From the NCBI RefSeq assembly GCF_016937515.1, contig NZ_JAFHKM010000002.1:2041001-2105000 (forward strand): a DNA stretch of 64,000 nucleotides. Direction: 5' to 3'. Both the position numbers and the translations under genes were made by a program. The notes beneath the pieces were generated by a model. That model was not told the DNA's origin. It did not search any database and saw nothing but the letters and a program-made list of their open reading frames with translations. Shown one piece after another: positions 1 to 8,891 of this stretch (positions are counted from its first letter, which is position 1; each line of letters starts with the position of its first letter). The DNA is from Cohnella algarum (GTDB lineage: Bacteria; Bacillota; Bacilli; Paenibacillales; Paenibacillaceae).

Positions 1-2
1 AA

Positions 3-809
3 TTCCGCAAGGACGAAATCGACCGCCGCGTTCGCGAAGCCGCAAAAACGCTGGAAATCGAGCATTTGCTCGACCGCAAGCCGAAGGCTCTGTCCGGCGG
101 TCAACGCCAACGGGTCGCTCTCGGCCGCGCGATTGTCCGCGAACCGCAAGTGTTCCTGATGGACGAACCGCTTTCCAACTTGGACGCCAAGCTGCGTACG
201 CAAATGCGGGCGAGCATCTCCAAACTGATGAAGCGTCTTGAGACGACTTGCATCTACGTAACCCACGACCAAACGGAAGCCATGACGATGGGCGACCGCA
301 TCGTCGTTATGAAAGACGGCTTCATTCAGCAAGCGGCTACTCCGGAAGAGCTGTACAACCATCCGATCAACCTGTTCGTCGCAGGCTTCATCGGCGCTCC
401 GGCAATGAACTTCGTAACGGGCCAATTGACGGAAGAAGGCGGCGCCGTTCACTTCAAAGCAACGGGCATCAACGTCGAAATTCCGGAAGGCAGAGCGAAA
501 GTGCTCCGCGGCAAAGGCTACATCGGCCGCGAAGTGATCCTGGGCTTCCGTCCGGAAGACATTCACGAAGAGCCGGTCTTCATCGAGGCTTCGCCGAAAT
601 CGATCGTTAACGCAAACATCGAAGTATGCGAAAACCTCGGTCACGAAACGCTCCTGTACTTGGCCGGTCTGGGCAAGGACAGCGTCATCGCTCGCGTCGA
701 CGGACGGACCACGCTGCAAGAAGGCCAAAACGTCAAGCTGGCGATCGACATGAACAAGGTTCATCTTTTCGACAAGGACAGCGAGCTCAACATTCTGGAA
801 ACGGAATAA
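3..809 (+). CDS. Sugar ABC transporter ATP-binding protein, MsmK/UgpC type (5'-truncated by window edge)
   Basis: C-terminal part of an ABC ATPase that energises carbohydrate importers; the open frame runs into the left window edge, so the Walker A is outside. Visible are the signature LSGGQRQR, Walker [13 protein letters not shown], the D-loop and the H-loop (YVTHDQTEA), followed by an OB-fold-like regulatory domain (GFRPEDIH region) typical of the MalK/MsmK/UgpC group. Such ATPases often serve several permease pairs; the fucosidase-linked importer at 7-10.7 kb in this window has no ATPase of its own, so this protein is a candidate partner (inference). A hairpin terminator follows the stop. 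Family call is firm; the transported sugar is unknown. Confidence 0.93.
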   Translation, partial: FRKDEIDRRVREAAKTLEIEHLLDRKPKALSGGQRQRVALGRAIVREPQVFLMDEPLSNLDAKLRTQMRASISKLMKRLETTCIYVTHDQTEAMTMGDRIVVMKDGFIQQAATPEELYNHPINLFVAGFIGAPAMNFVTGQLTEEGGAVHFKATGINVEIPEGRAKVLRGKGYIGREVILGFRPEDIHEEPVFIEASPKSIVNANIEVCENLGHETLLYLAGLGKDSVIARVDGRTTLQEGQNVKLAIDMNKVHLFDKDSELNILETE

Positions 810-824
810 TAAGCTCTTACCCCC

Positions 825-855
825 AAGCGCTCGGCCAATCGGCCGGGCGCTTTTA
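825..855 (+). terminator. Rho-independent terminator after the ATPase gene
   Basis: Arms AAGCGCTCGGCC and CGGCCGGGCGCTT flank a short AAT loop and run into TTTT, 15 bp after the ATPase stop codon. Confidence 0.85.
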
Positions 856-952
856 TTGCGATCGGCAGGGATGGCGGACTTTCGACCCCGACTTCAAGCG
901 GCGATTCGGAGCGAACGAACGTTGCTGGCGCTCGTTTTGCGAAGGAATGCTA

Positions 953-975
953 TAAACATTATAACGTTATGTTTA
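953..975. promoter_or_regulatory. Candidate GntR operator/promoter region of the Dga-type operon
   Basis: A dyad TAAACAT-N9-ATGTTTA (953-959 / 969-975) with the palindrome ATAACGTTAT nested inside it (961-970) lies about 50 bp upstream of the first gene of the operon, whose last gene encodes a GntR/HutC-type regulator. It overlaps an A/T-rich, -10-like stretch. Autoregulation through this site is an inference from position and symmetry. Confidence 0.5.
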
Positions 976-1023
976 ATTTTTCGTTCCGTTGTGTTATCCT
1001 TATCCTGAACAAAGGAGCTCCAT

Positions 1024-2160
1024 ATGAAAACCGGGCTGCGGAAAGTTGGGATGAGGGAAGTGAACGGTTCTTTCGTGCTGCAAAAAGTGAAGCTGCCGGA
1101 CGAGCGGGAAATCGACGTCGTCATCCGGAACGGAATCGTGGCGGAAATCGTTCCGGGAGGGAAGGCGAAAGGGGAAGGCGGATTCGACGGCACGGGCCTG
1201 TACGTCTCGCCCGGGTGGATCGATCTGCACGTGCATGCGTTTCCGGAGTTCGAGCCGTACGGGGACGAAATCGACGAGATCGGCGTGAAGCAGGGGGTCA
1301 CGACGATCGTGGACGCAGGCAGCTGCGGGGCCGACCGGATCGCGGAGCTCAGGAAGAGCGCGAAGGGGGCGAGAACGGGCGTATTCGCCTTTTTGAACGT
1401 TTCGCATATCGGGCTTGCGCGTGTCGACGAGCTTTCGCGGCTTGCGTGGATCGACGAGGAAAAGGCCGCCGCGGCGGTGCGGGAGAACGGCGATTTCATC
1501 GTCGGACTGAAAGCGCGAATGAGCGGCAGCGTCGTCAAGGACAACGGGATCGAGCCGCTGCGGCTGGCGCGCCGAATATCCGGGCGAACCGGGCTTCCGC
1601 TCATGGTCCATATCGGCTCGGCGCCTCCCGCGATCGAGGACATTCTTGCCCTGCTGCAAGAACGCGATATCGTCACCCATTATTTGAACGGGAAGCCGAA
1701 CAATCTGTTCCGCCCCGACGGGACGCCGGTCGAAGGGCTCGCCGACGCGATCCGAAGGGGCGTCCATTTGGACGTCGGGCACGGCACGGCGAGCTTCTCG
1801 TTCCGGGCGGCCGAGCAGGCGCGTCGCTGCAGCATCGGGCTGGGGACGATCAGCACCGACATTTACCGCGGCAACCGGCTGGAAGGACCCGTATATGGGA
1901 TGGCCAACGTGATGAGCAAGTTTCTGAGCCTCGGCTATTCGCTACGGGAAGTCGTGGACGCGGTGACCGTTCGCGCCGCCGCATGGCTGAACAAGCCGGA
2001 GCTGGGCCGGATCCGGGTCGGCGACAAGGCGAACCTGACCTTGTTCGAAGTGAAGAAAGGAAAGCGCGTGCTGGTCGATTCCGAAGGGGAGCGCCGATTG
2101 GCGGAAGCATATGTCGAAGCGAAAGGGGTAGTGATCGGTGGCAGCTACTATACTTGCTAA
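1024..2160 (+). CDS. Amidohydrolase/deacetylase-type metallohydrolase of a DgaE/DgaF locus
   Basis: 378-residue member of the amidohydrolase superfamily, most like the EF_0837/dihydroorotase-type deacetylases found beside dgaE genes. The metal-binding HxH is visible as DLHVHAF near residue 74, the mid-protein Lys/His region as VGLKARMSGSV and MVHIGSAPP, and a late His-containing DVGHGTASF. ATG start with AAAGGAG eight bases upstream. It is the first gene of a five-gene operon and overlaps the next gene by 23 bases. By context it probably removes an N-acyl group from an amino-sugar acid (phosphate) before the ammonia lyase acts; the substrate is inferred, not shown. Confidence 0.8.
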   Translation: MKTGLRKVGMREVNGSFVLQKVKLPDEREIDVVIRNGIVAEIVPGGKAKGEGGFDGTGLYVSPGWIDLHVHAFPEFEPYGDEIDEIGVKQGVTTIVDAGSCGADRIAELRKSAKGARTGVFAFLNVSHIGLARVDELSRLAWIDEEKAAAAVRENGDFIVGLKARMSGSVVKDNGIEPLRLARRISGRTGLPLMVHIGSAPPAIEDILALLQERDIVTHYLNGKPNNLFRPDGTPVEGLADAIRRGVHLDVGHGTASFSFRAAEQARRCSIGLGTISTDIYRGNRLEGPVYGMANVMSKFLSLGYSLREVVDAVTVRAAAWLNKPELGRIRVGDKANLTLFEVKKGKRVLVDSEGERRLAEAYVEAKGVVIGGSYYTC

Positions 2161-3250
2161 ATACGGATTGAAGAGGGTCGTGAACGCGAGCGGCCGGATG
2201 AGCATTCTGGGCGTCTCGGCGCCGACCGATACGGTGATGGAAGCGATGAAGGAGGGCGGCCAAAACTACGTGGAAATGGCCGATTTGGTCGACAAGGCGG
2301 GCGATTACGTCGCCGAAATTCTCGGTTCGGAGGCGGCCGTCGTCGTCAATTCCGCCTCGAGCGGCATCGCGCTGACGGTGGCGGCCGTCGTGACCGAAGG
2401 CGATGTCCGCAAAAGCTTGCGCCTCCATCAGGATCCGCTGCCGAAAAACGAGATCATCCTGCTGAAAGGGCACAACGTGCAGTACGGCGCTCCGGTGGAA
2501 ACGATGGTCTACCTGGGCGGAGGCCGCCTGATCGAGGTCGGCTACGCGAACGAAGGGCGCAAGGAGCACATCGAAGCGGCGATCTCGGAGCGCACCGCCG
2601 CCATTCTGTACGTGAAATCCCATCACTGCGTACAGAAAAACGTGATTTCCGCGGAGGAAGCGTGGGAAGTCGCCCAAAGCCGGGGCGTTCCCCTGATCGT
2701 GGATGCCGCCGCGGAAGAAGAGCTCCGCAAATACGTGACCTGCTCCGATCTCGCCATTTACAGCGGCTCCAAGGCGATCGAAGGGCCGACTTCCGGGCTC
2801 GTCGCCGGCAAGCGCAAATACGTCGACTGGGTGAAGGTCCAGCTGCACGGCATCGGACGCAGCATGAAGGTCGGCAAGGAATCGACGTTCGGCCTGCTGC
2901 AGGCGCTGGACGAATATATGCGCAAGGAAGACCGCAGCGAGCGGGAGAAGGAAGCGCTCAAGGCGCTGGACGCGTTGTCCGGGCTGCCCGGCGTGACGGT
3001 TTCGATCGTGCGGGACGAGGCGGGACGAGCGATTTATCGCGGGCGCGTTCGGGTGGACGCCCAAGCGGCGGGGGTGACCGCGAAGGAAGTGAACGACGCG
3101 CTGCGCGAGGGCGCCATTGCCGTTTACACAAGGGATTACGGAGTCCGGCAGGGGTACTTCGACATCGATCCCCGCTCGCTGCAGGGAGACGATATGGCGG
3201 TTATCGTAGCGAGAATAAACGAAATTATCGGAGGGTCGGCCCATGGCTGA
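2138..3250 (+). CDS. dgaE: DgaE-type PLP-dependent ammonia lyase (SelA-like fold)
   Basis: 370 residues, GTG start inside the end of the preceding gene. Belongs to the DgaE/SelA-like group; DgaE in Salmonella converts D-glucosaminate 6-phosphate to 2-keto-3-deoxy-6-phosphogluconate plus ammonia. Visible features are N-terminal YGLKRVVNASGRMS, the cofactor region VVVNSASSGIALT, the Asp of LIVDAAAEEEL and the probable Schiff-base lysine in IYSGSKAIEGP. It is translationally coupled to the aldolase gene downstream (8-base overlap), which would take its product. Exact substrate stereochemistry cannot be told from the sequence. Confidence 0.85.
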   Translation: MAATILAKYGLKRVVNASGRMSILGVSAPTDTVMEAMKEGGQNYVEMADLVDKAGDYVAEILGSEAAVVVNSASSGIALTVAAVVTEGDVRKSLRLHQDPLPKNEIILLKGHNVQYGAPVETMVYLGGGRLIEVGYANEGRKEHIEAAISERTAAILYVKSHHCVQKNVISAEEAWEVAQSRGVPLIVDAAAEEELRKYVTCSDLAIYSGSKAIEGPTSGLVAGKRKYVDWVKVQLHGIGRSMKVGKESTFGLLQALDEYMRKEDRSEREKEALKALDALSGLPGVTVSIVRDEAGRAIYRGRVRVDAQAAGVTAKEVNDALREGAIAVYTRDYGVRQGYFDIDPRSLQGDDMAVIVARINEIIGGSAHG

Positions 3251-3998
3251 TTTGCAGAACCGTCTTTACCGAGGCCGCGCGGCGCTGAACGTGCTGGCCG
3301 GCAGCGTGCGAAACGCCAAAGAGGTGTTCGCGGCGGCCCGGGGCCATGTCCTCGTCGGCGTGCTGTCCAAACATTACCCGAATGCCGCGGAGGCGGTCGC
3401 CGGCATGAAGCGGTACGGGGAGGCGATCGAGGATGCCGTGTCGATCGGCCTCGGCGCCGGCGACAGCCGCCAGGCCGAGGTCGTGGCCGAGATCGCGAAA
3501 TCGTATGCCGGGGCCCACATCAATCAAGTGTTTCCCGCCGTCGGCGCCACCCGCGCCAACCTGAACGGCTGTCCCGGCTGGATCAACGGCCTCGTTTCGC
3601 CCAGCGGCCGCGCCGGCTACGTCAATCTTTCAACCGGGCCGATCAGCGGAAGCGCCTCCGAGCAGGCGATCGTCCCGGTGAAGGCGGCAATCGCGCTCGT
3701 GCGGGATATGGGCGGCAACGCGCTGAAATATTTTCCGATGCAGGGCCTGAAGCTGGAGGACGAATACCGCGCCGTGGCGAAAGCGTGCGGGGAGGAAGGC
3801 TTCGCGCTGGAGCCGACGGGCGGCATCGACCCGGACAACTTCAGGCCGATCGTCGAAATCGCGCTGCAGGCGGGCGTGCCCCAGGTCATCCCGCACGTCT
3901 ACTCGTCCATTATCGATCCGGCGACCGGCGATACGAGGACAGGCGACGTGGAAGCGCTGCTCGAGGCGCTGACGGCGCTGGTGGACCGCCATGCCTAA
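3243..3998 (+). CDS. dgaF: DgaF-type 2-keto-3-deoxy-phosphogluconate aldolase
   Basis: 251 residues, overlapping the genes on both sides by 8 bases, which suggests tight co-translation. It resembles the KDGP aldolase family that accompanies DgaE and cleaves 2-keto-3-deoxy-6-phosphogluconate to pyruvate and glyceraldehyde 3-phosphate. The likely Schiff-base lysine lies in GGNALKYFPMQGLK, and the TIM-barrel C-terminal glycine motif is EPTGGIDPDNF. Placing it between an ammonia lyase and a KDG-type kinase gives a complete short route from amino-sugar acids to central metabolism. Function is inferred from family and operon. Confidence 0.87.
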   Translation: MADLQNRLYRGRAALNVLAGSVRNAKEVFAAARGHVLVGVLSKHYPNAAEAVAGMKRYGEAIEDAVSIGLGAGDSRQAEVVAEIAKSYAGAHINQVFPAVGATRANLNGCPGWINGLVSPSGRAGYVNLSTGPISGSASEQAIVPVKAAIALVRDMGGNALKYFPMQGLKLEDEYRAVAKACGEEGFALEPTGGIDPDNFRPIVEIALQAGVPQVIPHVYSSIIDPATGDTRTGDVEALLEALTALVDRHA

Positions 3999-5007
3999 AA
4001 AAATCGCGGCCTTCGGAGAAGTGATGATGCGCCTGCAGGTGCCGGGCTTCGATTCCCTCGCGCAAAGCGATACTCTCCGGTACACGTTCTCGGGAACCGG
4101 GGTCAACGTCATCTCGGCTCTGTCCCGTTTCGGCCATGAAAGCTACCTCGTCACGACGCTGCCGGACAATCCGGTCGGCGACGCGGCGGTCGCCTTCCTC
4201 CGCAAGCTCGGCATCGCGACGACGTACGTCAGCCGGGGAGGGAAGTACATCGGCATGTACTTTCTGGAGAACGGCTTCGGCGTCCGGCCGAGCCGCGTGA
4301 CGTACGCCGACCGGCAGGGCAGCAGCTTTAACCGGGTGGCGGCCGGGCCGTACGATTTTTCCGAAATCGCCGGGCTCGCCGATTACGTTCATTTCTGCGG
4401 CATTACGCTCGCGATGAATGACGGCGTCCGAGAGCAGATGAAGCGGTTTGCCGCGGAAGCGAAGCAAGCCGGGGCTGCGGTCGCGTTCGACTGCAACTAT
4501 CGGCCGGCCTTGTGGGGCGAGGAAGGCTATGCCGCGGCGAAGCCGCATTACGAGGAGATGCTGGCGCTTGCCGACATCGTGCTGATGAACGAGCGGGACG
4601 CGATGCTGACCCTTGGCATGCGGACGAGCGAACGGGATCGAACGGGGCAGTTGAAGGAATTGATTCCCCAGGTCGCGCGGCGATACGGCATCGGAACGAT
4701 CGCCGGAACGCACCGCGGCGTCAACGGCGACAATTCGCACTCGCTGACCGGCTTTATGTACCGCGAAGGGGAGTTCGTCTTCTCGGACACGCTGACTTTT
4801 CAGGTGCACGACCGGATCGGCGCGGGGGACGCCTACGCAAGCGGGATCCTTCACGGCGCGGCAAAGGGGCTTCCTCCCCGGGAGACGGTCGAGTTTGCGG
4901 CGGCGGCGGCGATGCTCGCCCATACGGTGGCGGGAGACACGCCGATCGCCACCGAAGCGGAAGTGCTGCGGGCGATGACCGGCGCTTCCCGGGATATCGA
5001 AAGGTAG
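3991..5007 (+). CDS. PfkB-family sugar kinase (2-keto-3-deoxygluconokinase-like)
   Basis: 338 residues of the ribokinase/PfkB family. The C-terminal signature DRIGAGDAYASGIL carries the catalytic Asp, and the N-terminal GTGVNVISALSRFG matches the family's glycine-rich substrate motif. It overlaps the aldolase gene by 8 bases. In this operon it would phosphorylate 2-keto-3-deoxygluconate or a related keto acid to feed the aldolase. Substrate assignment is by context only; fructokinase-like activity cannot be excluded. Confidence 0.85.
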   Translation: MPKKIAAFGEVMMRLQVPGFDSLAQSDTLRYTFSGTGVNVISALSRFGHESYLVTTLPDNPVGDAAVAFLRKLGIATTYVSRGGKYIGMYFLENGFGVRPSRVTYADRQGSSFNRVAAGPYDFSEIAGLADYVHFCGITLAMNDGVREQMKRFAAEAKQAGAAVAFDCNYRPALWGEEGYAAAKPHYEEMLALADIVLMNERDAMLTLGMRTSERDRTGQLKELIPQVARRYGIGTIAGTHRGVNGDNSHSLTGFMYREGEFVFSDTLTFQVHDRIGAGDAYASGILHGAAKGLPPRETVEFAAAAAMLAHTVAGDTPIATEAEVLRAMTGASRDIER

Positions 5008-5016
5008 GGAGAAGGC

Positions 5017-5733
5017 TTGTCGATAACGCGTAAAAAAGGCCCTTTATATTTGCAGGTCAAAAAGATCATCAAGGACCGCATTTTGCACGGAGTCTATCCG
5101 CTCGGCACGAACATTCCTTCGGAGCCGCTGCTGGAGAAGGAATTCCAGGTAAGCAAAATGACGATCCGCAGCGCCATGCAGGAGCTGGCCCAGGAAGGCT
5201 ACGTCGAGAAAAAAAGCGGCGTCGGCACGATCGTGCTGCGAAACACCTCCTTTTCCAAGCTGTCCAAGGGGAAGCGGTTCACGGAAATTTTGGTCGAGGA
5301 AGGCCACAAAATCGAAAAAAAAGTGCTGGGCGCAGCGCTCGCGGACATCGAGGAAGGGACGGAGCTCCGCCGTCTGTTCGGAGCGCGCTGCCGGAAAATC
5401 GAGCGCCTCTACTTTCTGGACGGAGAGCCGTATATCCATTACATTCATTTCTTTTCCGAAGCCGTATGGCTGGACGAAGCCGCGGGCTTGCCCGACATGC
5501 AGTCGCTGTACGATCTGATCGAGGAGAGCCGGATCGAGCTGGAAAGCTTCCGGGACCGCTTTACGGTCGGCTTCGCTTCGGCCGAGACCGGAAAGCTGCT
5601 GGGGGTGCCCGAAGGCGCGCCGCTGCTGAAGCGGCTGCGGTATTCGTTCGACGCCGAAGGCAACGCCGTCGAGCACAGCGTCGGGTTCTACAACACCGAG
5701 CTGCAGCATTACTTGGTAAACTACGATGCGTAA
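5017..5733 (+). CDS. GntR/HutC-family transcriptional regulator of the Dga-type operon
   Basis: 238 residues; TTG start behind GGGAGAAGG, 9 bases after the kinase stop. The N-terminal winged helix (residues 1-75) has the GntR pattern LYLQVKKIIKDRIL...PSEPLLEKEFQVSKMTIRSA, and the remainder is a UTRA effector domain (TEILVEEGHKI; GEPYIHYIHFF). HutC-type members usually repress their own operon until a sugar phosphate or acid binds. The dyad at 953-975 upstream of the operon is a candidate operator. A strong terminator follows. Confidence 0.9.
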   Translation: MSITRKKGPLYLQVKKIIKDRILHGVYPLGTNIPSEPLLEKEFQVSKMTIRSAMQELAQEGYVEKKSGVGTIVLRNTSFSKLSKGKRFTEILVEEGHKIEKKVLGAALADIEEGTELRRLFGARCRKIERLYFLDGEPYIHYIHFFSEAVWLDEAAGLPDMQSLYDLIEESRIELESFRDRFTVGFASAETGKLLGVPEGAPLLKRLRYSFDAEGNAVEHSVGFYNTELQHYLVNYDA

Positions 5734-5751
5734 ACGCCGTTGTGCCGCCGC

Positions 5752-5787
5752 AACGGGCGCGCCGCGAAAATCAGGCGCGCCCGTTTT
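5752..5787. terminator. Bidirectional terminator between the gntR gene and the convergent fucosidase gene
   Basis: A perfect 12-bp stem, AACGGGCGCGCC and GGCGCGCCCGTT, with a 10-base loop and TTTT after it on the plus strand, lies between two convergent stop codons. Confidence 0.85.
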
Positions 5788-5810
5788 CGGCTATCGGCTT
5801 CGAACGGCGC

Positions 5811-7097
5811 TTAAGCCCGCTCGCCTTCGGGCAGCAGCTCCAGCTCGATAACCGTATCCCATTCGTCGGGCAGCTCCGCCCCCTTCAGCAGGATGAACGC
5901 TCCGGTGTCGGTGTCGGAGTAGTGGTCGGCCATCCACGGCACCGATACGCTCAGTTCGGAGCCGTCGCGGAGCAGGCGGGCTTGTTTGATTTTCCCTTTG
6001 AGCCCCTGGAAGTAGATCGGTCCGATGCCGCGATCGTAGACGTGCGCGTACAGCTTGTCGCCCTTCCGCGTATAACGGCCCCATTCCGGCTTCGGCAGCT
6101 CCGACGCGCCGCACCCGTAAATGCTGTCGCCGTTCCGCCGCAGCCATTCCCCGACCCCGGCCAGCGCGTCCAGCGATTCGCGCGGAATTTCGCCCTTCGC
6201 GTCCGGACCGACGTTGAGCAGCAGGTTGCCGTTTTTGCTGACGCATTCGACGAGCGCGCGGACGATGTGCATCGGCGGCTTGAACGCCCGGTCCTCCGCG
6301 TAATAGCCCCAATTTTCGTTCAGCGTGATGCACGCCTCCCACGGAAGCGGCCGGCCGTTCGCATCGACGATGCCGCCCGGCGGAATGATCTGCTCCGGCG
6401 AATAGAAGTCGCCGGCATACGATTCCGGCAGCTTCGCATTGATATTGCCGAGCCGGTTGTCGATGACGACGTGGGGCTGAAGCGACCGGATCATGCCGAC
6501 GAGCTCGGACGCCTTCCACTTTTCGCCGGTCATGTCGTCGTAGGAAAAATCAAACCACATGATGTCGATTTTGCCGTAATTCGTCAGCAGTTCCTTCACC
6601 TGGCCGTGCATGTACGCGACATAGCGGTCGAAATCGATCGGCTTGTCCCTGAACGCCTCATTGTCCCGCTCGGGATGGTAGCGGTCGCCGTAAGCCGGAT
6701 AATCGTCATGATGCCAATCGATCAGCGAATAATAAAAGCCGATGCCGAGTCCTTCCGCCCGGAACGCGTCGACGTATTCCCGCACCAGATCGCGGCCGGC
6801 CGGCGCGTTCGTCGCCTTGTACTCGGTCAGCCCGCTGTCGAACAGGCAGAAGCCGTCGTGGTGCTTCGTCGTCAGCACGGCGTACTTCAGCCCGGCCTCC
6901 CTGGCCGCCCGCGCCCAGGCTTTCGGATCGTAGCGGGACGCGTCGAATTCCGCGAAATAGCGCTCGTATTCCGCCTTGCTTATCCTTTCGTGACTGCGAA
7001 CCCATTCGCCTCGGGCGGGAATCGCATACAGCCCCCAATGGATAAACAGGCCGAACCGGTCATGCAAAAACCGCTTTGTTCTTTCTTCTCTCGTCAT
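5811..7097 (-). CDS. Alpha-L-fucosidase, glycoside hydrolase family 29
   Basis: 428 residues from the ATG at 7097, which has GGGAGG 11 bases upstream; a longer frame to 7166 lacks a ribosome site. GH29 hallmarks are the N-terminal FGLFIHWGLYA, LTTKHHDGFCLFDS, and the nucleophile region IDIMWFDFSYDD. These retaining enzymes remove terminal alpha-L-fucose from glycans. No signal peptide is visible, so it should act in the cytoplasm on imported fucosylated oligosaccharides. It is the last gene of a minus-strand cluster that begins with an AraC regulator and includes a lipoprotein and two permeases. Fucose itself is inferred from the family. Confidence 0.9.
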   Translation of the reverse strand: MTREERTKRFLHDRFGLFIHWGLYAIPARGEWVRSHERISKAEYERYFAEFDASRYDPKAWARAAREAGLKYAVLTTKHHDGFCLFDSGLTEYKATNAPAGRDLVREYVDAFRAEGLGIGFYYSLIDWHHDDYPAYGDRYHPERDNEAFRDKPIDFDRYVAYMHGQVKELLTNYGKIDIMWFDFSYDDMTGEKWKASELVGMIRSLQPHVVIDNRLGNINAKLPESYAGDFYSPEQIIPPGGIVDANGRPLPWEACITLNENWGYYAEDRAFKPPMHIVRALVECVSKNGNLLLNVGPDAKGEIPRESLDALAGVGEWLRRNGDSIYGCGASELPKPEWGRYTRKGDKLYAHVYDRGIGPIYFQGLKGKIKQARLLRDGSELSVSVPWMADHYSDTDTGAFILLKGAELPDEWDTVIELELLPEGERA

Positions 7098-7172
7098 CAA
7101 GCGCGTTTCCTCCCGTCTTGTCGGAAGGTCCGCTCCGCAAGGGGAGCGGGGCCTTCCGTTCGTCAATAAGCT

Positions 7173-8834
7173 TTACTGCATCGCCGAGTAGGCTTCCTGA
7201 TAAATTTCGATCAGCCGGCCAAGGTTCATGTTGTCGAGCGTTTTGACATAGGTGTCCCAATCCTTGTCGAGATCGGCGTCGCCGAGAACGAAGCGGGCCA
7301 TCATTTCATCGACGTAGTCGTTGATCGTCTTCGCCAGGTCGGCGGATTCGGTCGCCTGTTCATTCGTCATGAACAGCGGCGGCACGGAAGAAACGTCGGT
7401 CGGTTTGTACGGCTCGTAATTATTTTTCGTTTCGTTGTACAGGATGACTTCCAAATCGTTGTCTTCCTTGGCGACCGCGCTCAGGCGGAACTCGTTGGAG
7501 CGGAGCGACGGGCCGGTCTGCGCCCAATGAACGTTTTGCACTTTTCCGAACGGCTCGACCTCCGCCCATTTCGCCGGTTCTCCGTTGATGCCGAGCTCGT
7601 CGGCTTCCGCTTCGCGCCATTCCGTGTCCGGACGGCCGTAGTTGCTGCGCAGCGTATGCTCGTACTCGTACAAGCCGTCCGCCCAGCGGAAGGCGACTTC
7701 CGGATTTTCGGCCTTGTCGGTAATAATGAAGGTTCCGGGCACCAGGATCGCGGGATCGTTCGGCGCGTATCGGACGCCGGCCGGTCCTTCGAGCGGCGGC
7801 ACCGTTACGTATTCCGCCCATCGGCCGCTGTCGCCGAGCAGCTGCGTGAACGCGGCCGTCGTGCCGCCCGTCGAAGCGCCGAGCAGCACCGTATCCGGGT
7901 TTTCCCCGAGCTGAATGAGCTGGTTGTTGTCCTGGGTGAACGATTCCGAGGTCAGCAGGCCGTCTTCATAAAGCTTGTTCAGATATCGAAGCCCTTCCTT
8001 CCATTCCGGCTTGTTGTACGCGACGTCTAGCTTGCCGTCCTTTACGAACAGATGCTTCGTGTCGCCGTACATCGGATTGTAGATAAAGGAATTCATCAGG
8101 TACGCGTCGATCGGCGATCCCCACGCTTGGTTCGTGATGGAGAGCGGAACCTCGTCCGCTTTGCCGTTGCCGTTCGGGTCCCGCGTTTTGAACGCCATGA
8201 GCACGTCGTAAAATTCGCCGGTCGTCGTCGGGACGTCGAGTCCGAGCTTGTCGAGCCAGGGCTTGTAAATCCACATTTTCTGGTTCATCGAGCAGTGGTA
8301 GCATTCGTTGATTTCCGGCAGCGAATAGATGGAGCCGTCCGGCGCCGTAATCGCTTTCTTGACCTCAGGTTTGTCCGCGAACAGCTTCTTCGTCTGCACG
8401 CCGTATTTCTCGATCAGATCGTTCAGCGCGATAAAGGTGCCCTCCGAACCGTAGATCATTTGCTGCGAAGGCGGAACGTTGAGGCCGAGAATCACATCCG
8501 GATAATCCCCGCCGGCAAGCACGAGGTTCAGCTTTTCCTGCAAGCTTTGCTCCGGCACGACTTCCCATTCGATATGGACGTTCGTTTTTTCTTCGTACCA
8601 TTTCGTGAATTCGTTCGTCTCGAAATCTTCGACGAGCGGGTTGCCGCGCACCATCACTTTCAGCGTCGTTTTTTCCTTGACGATCGGGTACGTTCCCGCC
8701 TCGGTCAGATTGGCCGCGGCCGAGCCGGAAGCCCCGGACGACCGGGATGTCCCGTCGCCGCCGCCGGAACAGGCCGCGAGAACGAACGTCAACAGCAGAA
8801 TGATGGAAAGAAGACCCGGGTAACCTTTTTTCAT
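7173..8834 (-). CDS. Extracellular solute-binding lipoprotein (family 1, LplA-like)
   Basis: 553 residues from the ATG at 8834, with TAGGAGG seven bases before it. The N-terminus is a lipoprotein signal peptide: KK, a hydrophobic core and the lipobox VLAAC, followed by a Gly/Ser-rich tether. The rest is a large periplasmic-binding-type fold (WYEEKTNVHIEWEVVP; NLVLAGGDYPDVI) of the LplA group, which binds complex sugars outside the membrane. It lies between the second permease and the fucosidase, so it is the substrate receptor of this importer. Confidence 0.93.
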   Translation of the reverse strand: MKKGYPGLLSIILLLTFVLAACSGGGDGTSRSSGASGSAAANLTEAGTYPIVKEKTTLKVMVRGNPLVEDFETNEFTKWYEEKTNVHIEWEVVPEQSLQEKLNLVLAGGDYPDVILGLNVPPSQQMIYGSEGTFIALNDLIEKYGVQTKKLFADKPEVKKAITAPDGSIYSLPEINECYHCSMNQKMWIYKPWLDKLGLDVPTTTGEFYDVLMAFKTRDPNGNGKADEVPLSITNQAWGSPIDAYLMNSFIYNPMYGDTKHLFVKDGKLDVAYNKPEWKEGLRYLNKLYEDGLLTSESFTQDNNQLIQLGENPDTVLLGASTGGTTAAFTQLLGDSGRWAEYVTVPPLEGPAGVRYAPNDPAILVPGTFIITDKAENPEVAFRWADGLYEYEHTLRSNYGRPDTEWREAEADELGINGEPAKWAEVEPFGKVQNVHWAQTGPSLRSNEFRLSAVAKEDNDLEVILYNETKNNYEPYKPTDVSSVPPLFMTNEQATESADLAKTINDYVDEMMARFVLGDADLDKDWDTYVKTLDNMNLGRLIEIYQEAYSAMQ

Positions 8835-8891
8835 GGAAATCCTCCTATACGGGCTTGAGTTGCCGTCGGGCATCGGTGCCCGCCGCGGGCG

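Noticed and set aside
5466..7169. A 567-codon plus-strand frame opposite the fucosidase
   Set aside because: Antisense shadow; GH29 motifs lie on the minus strand, and this frame overlaps the terminator and the gntR end.
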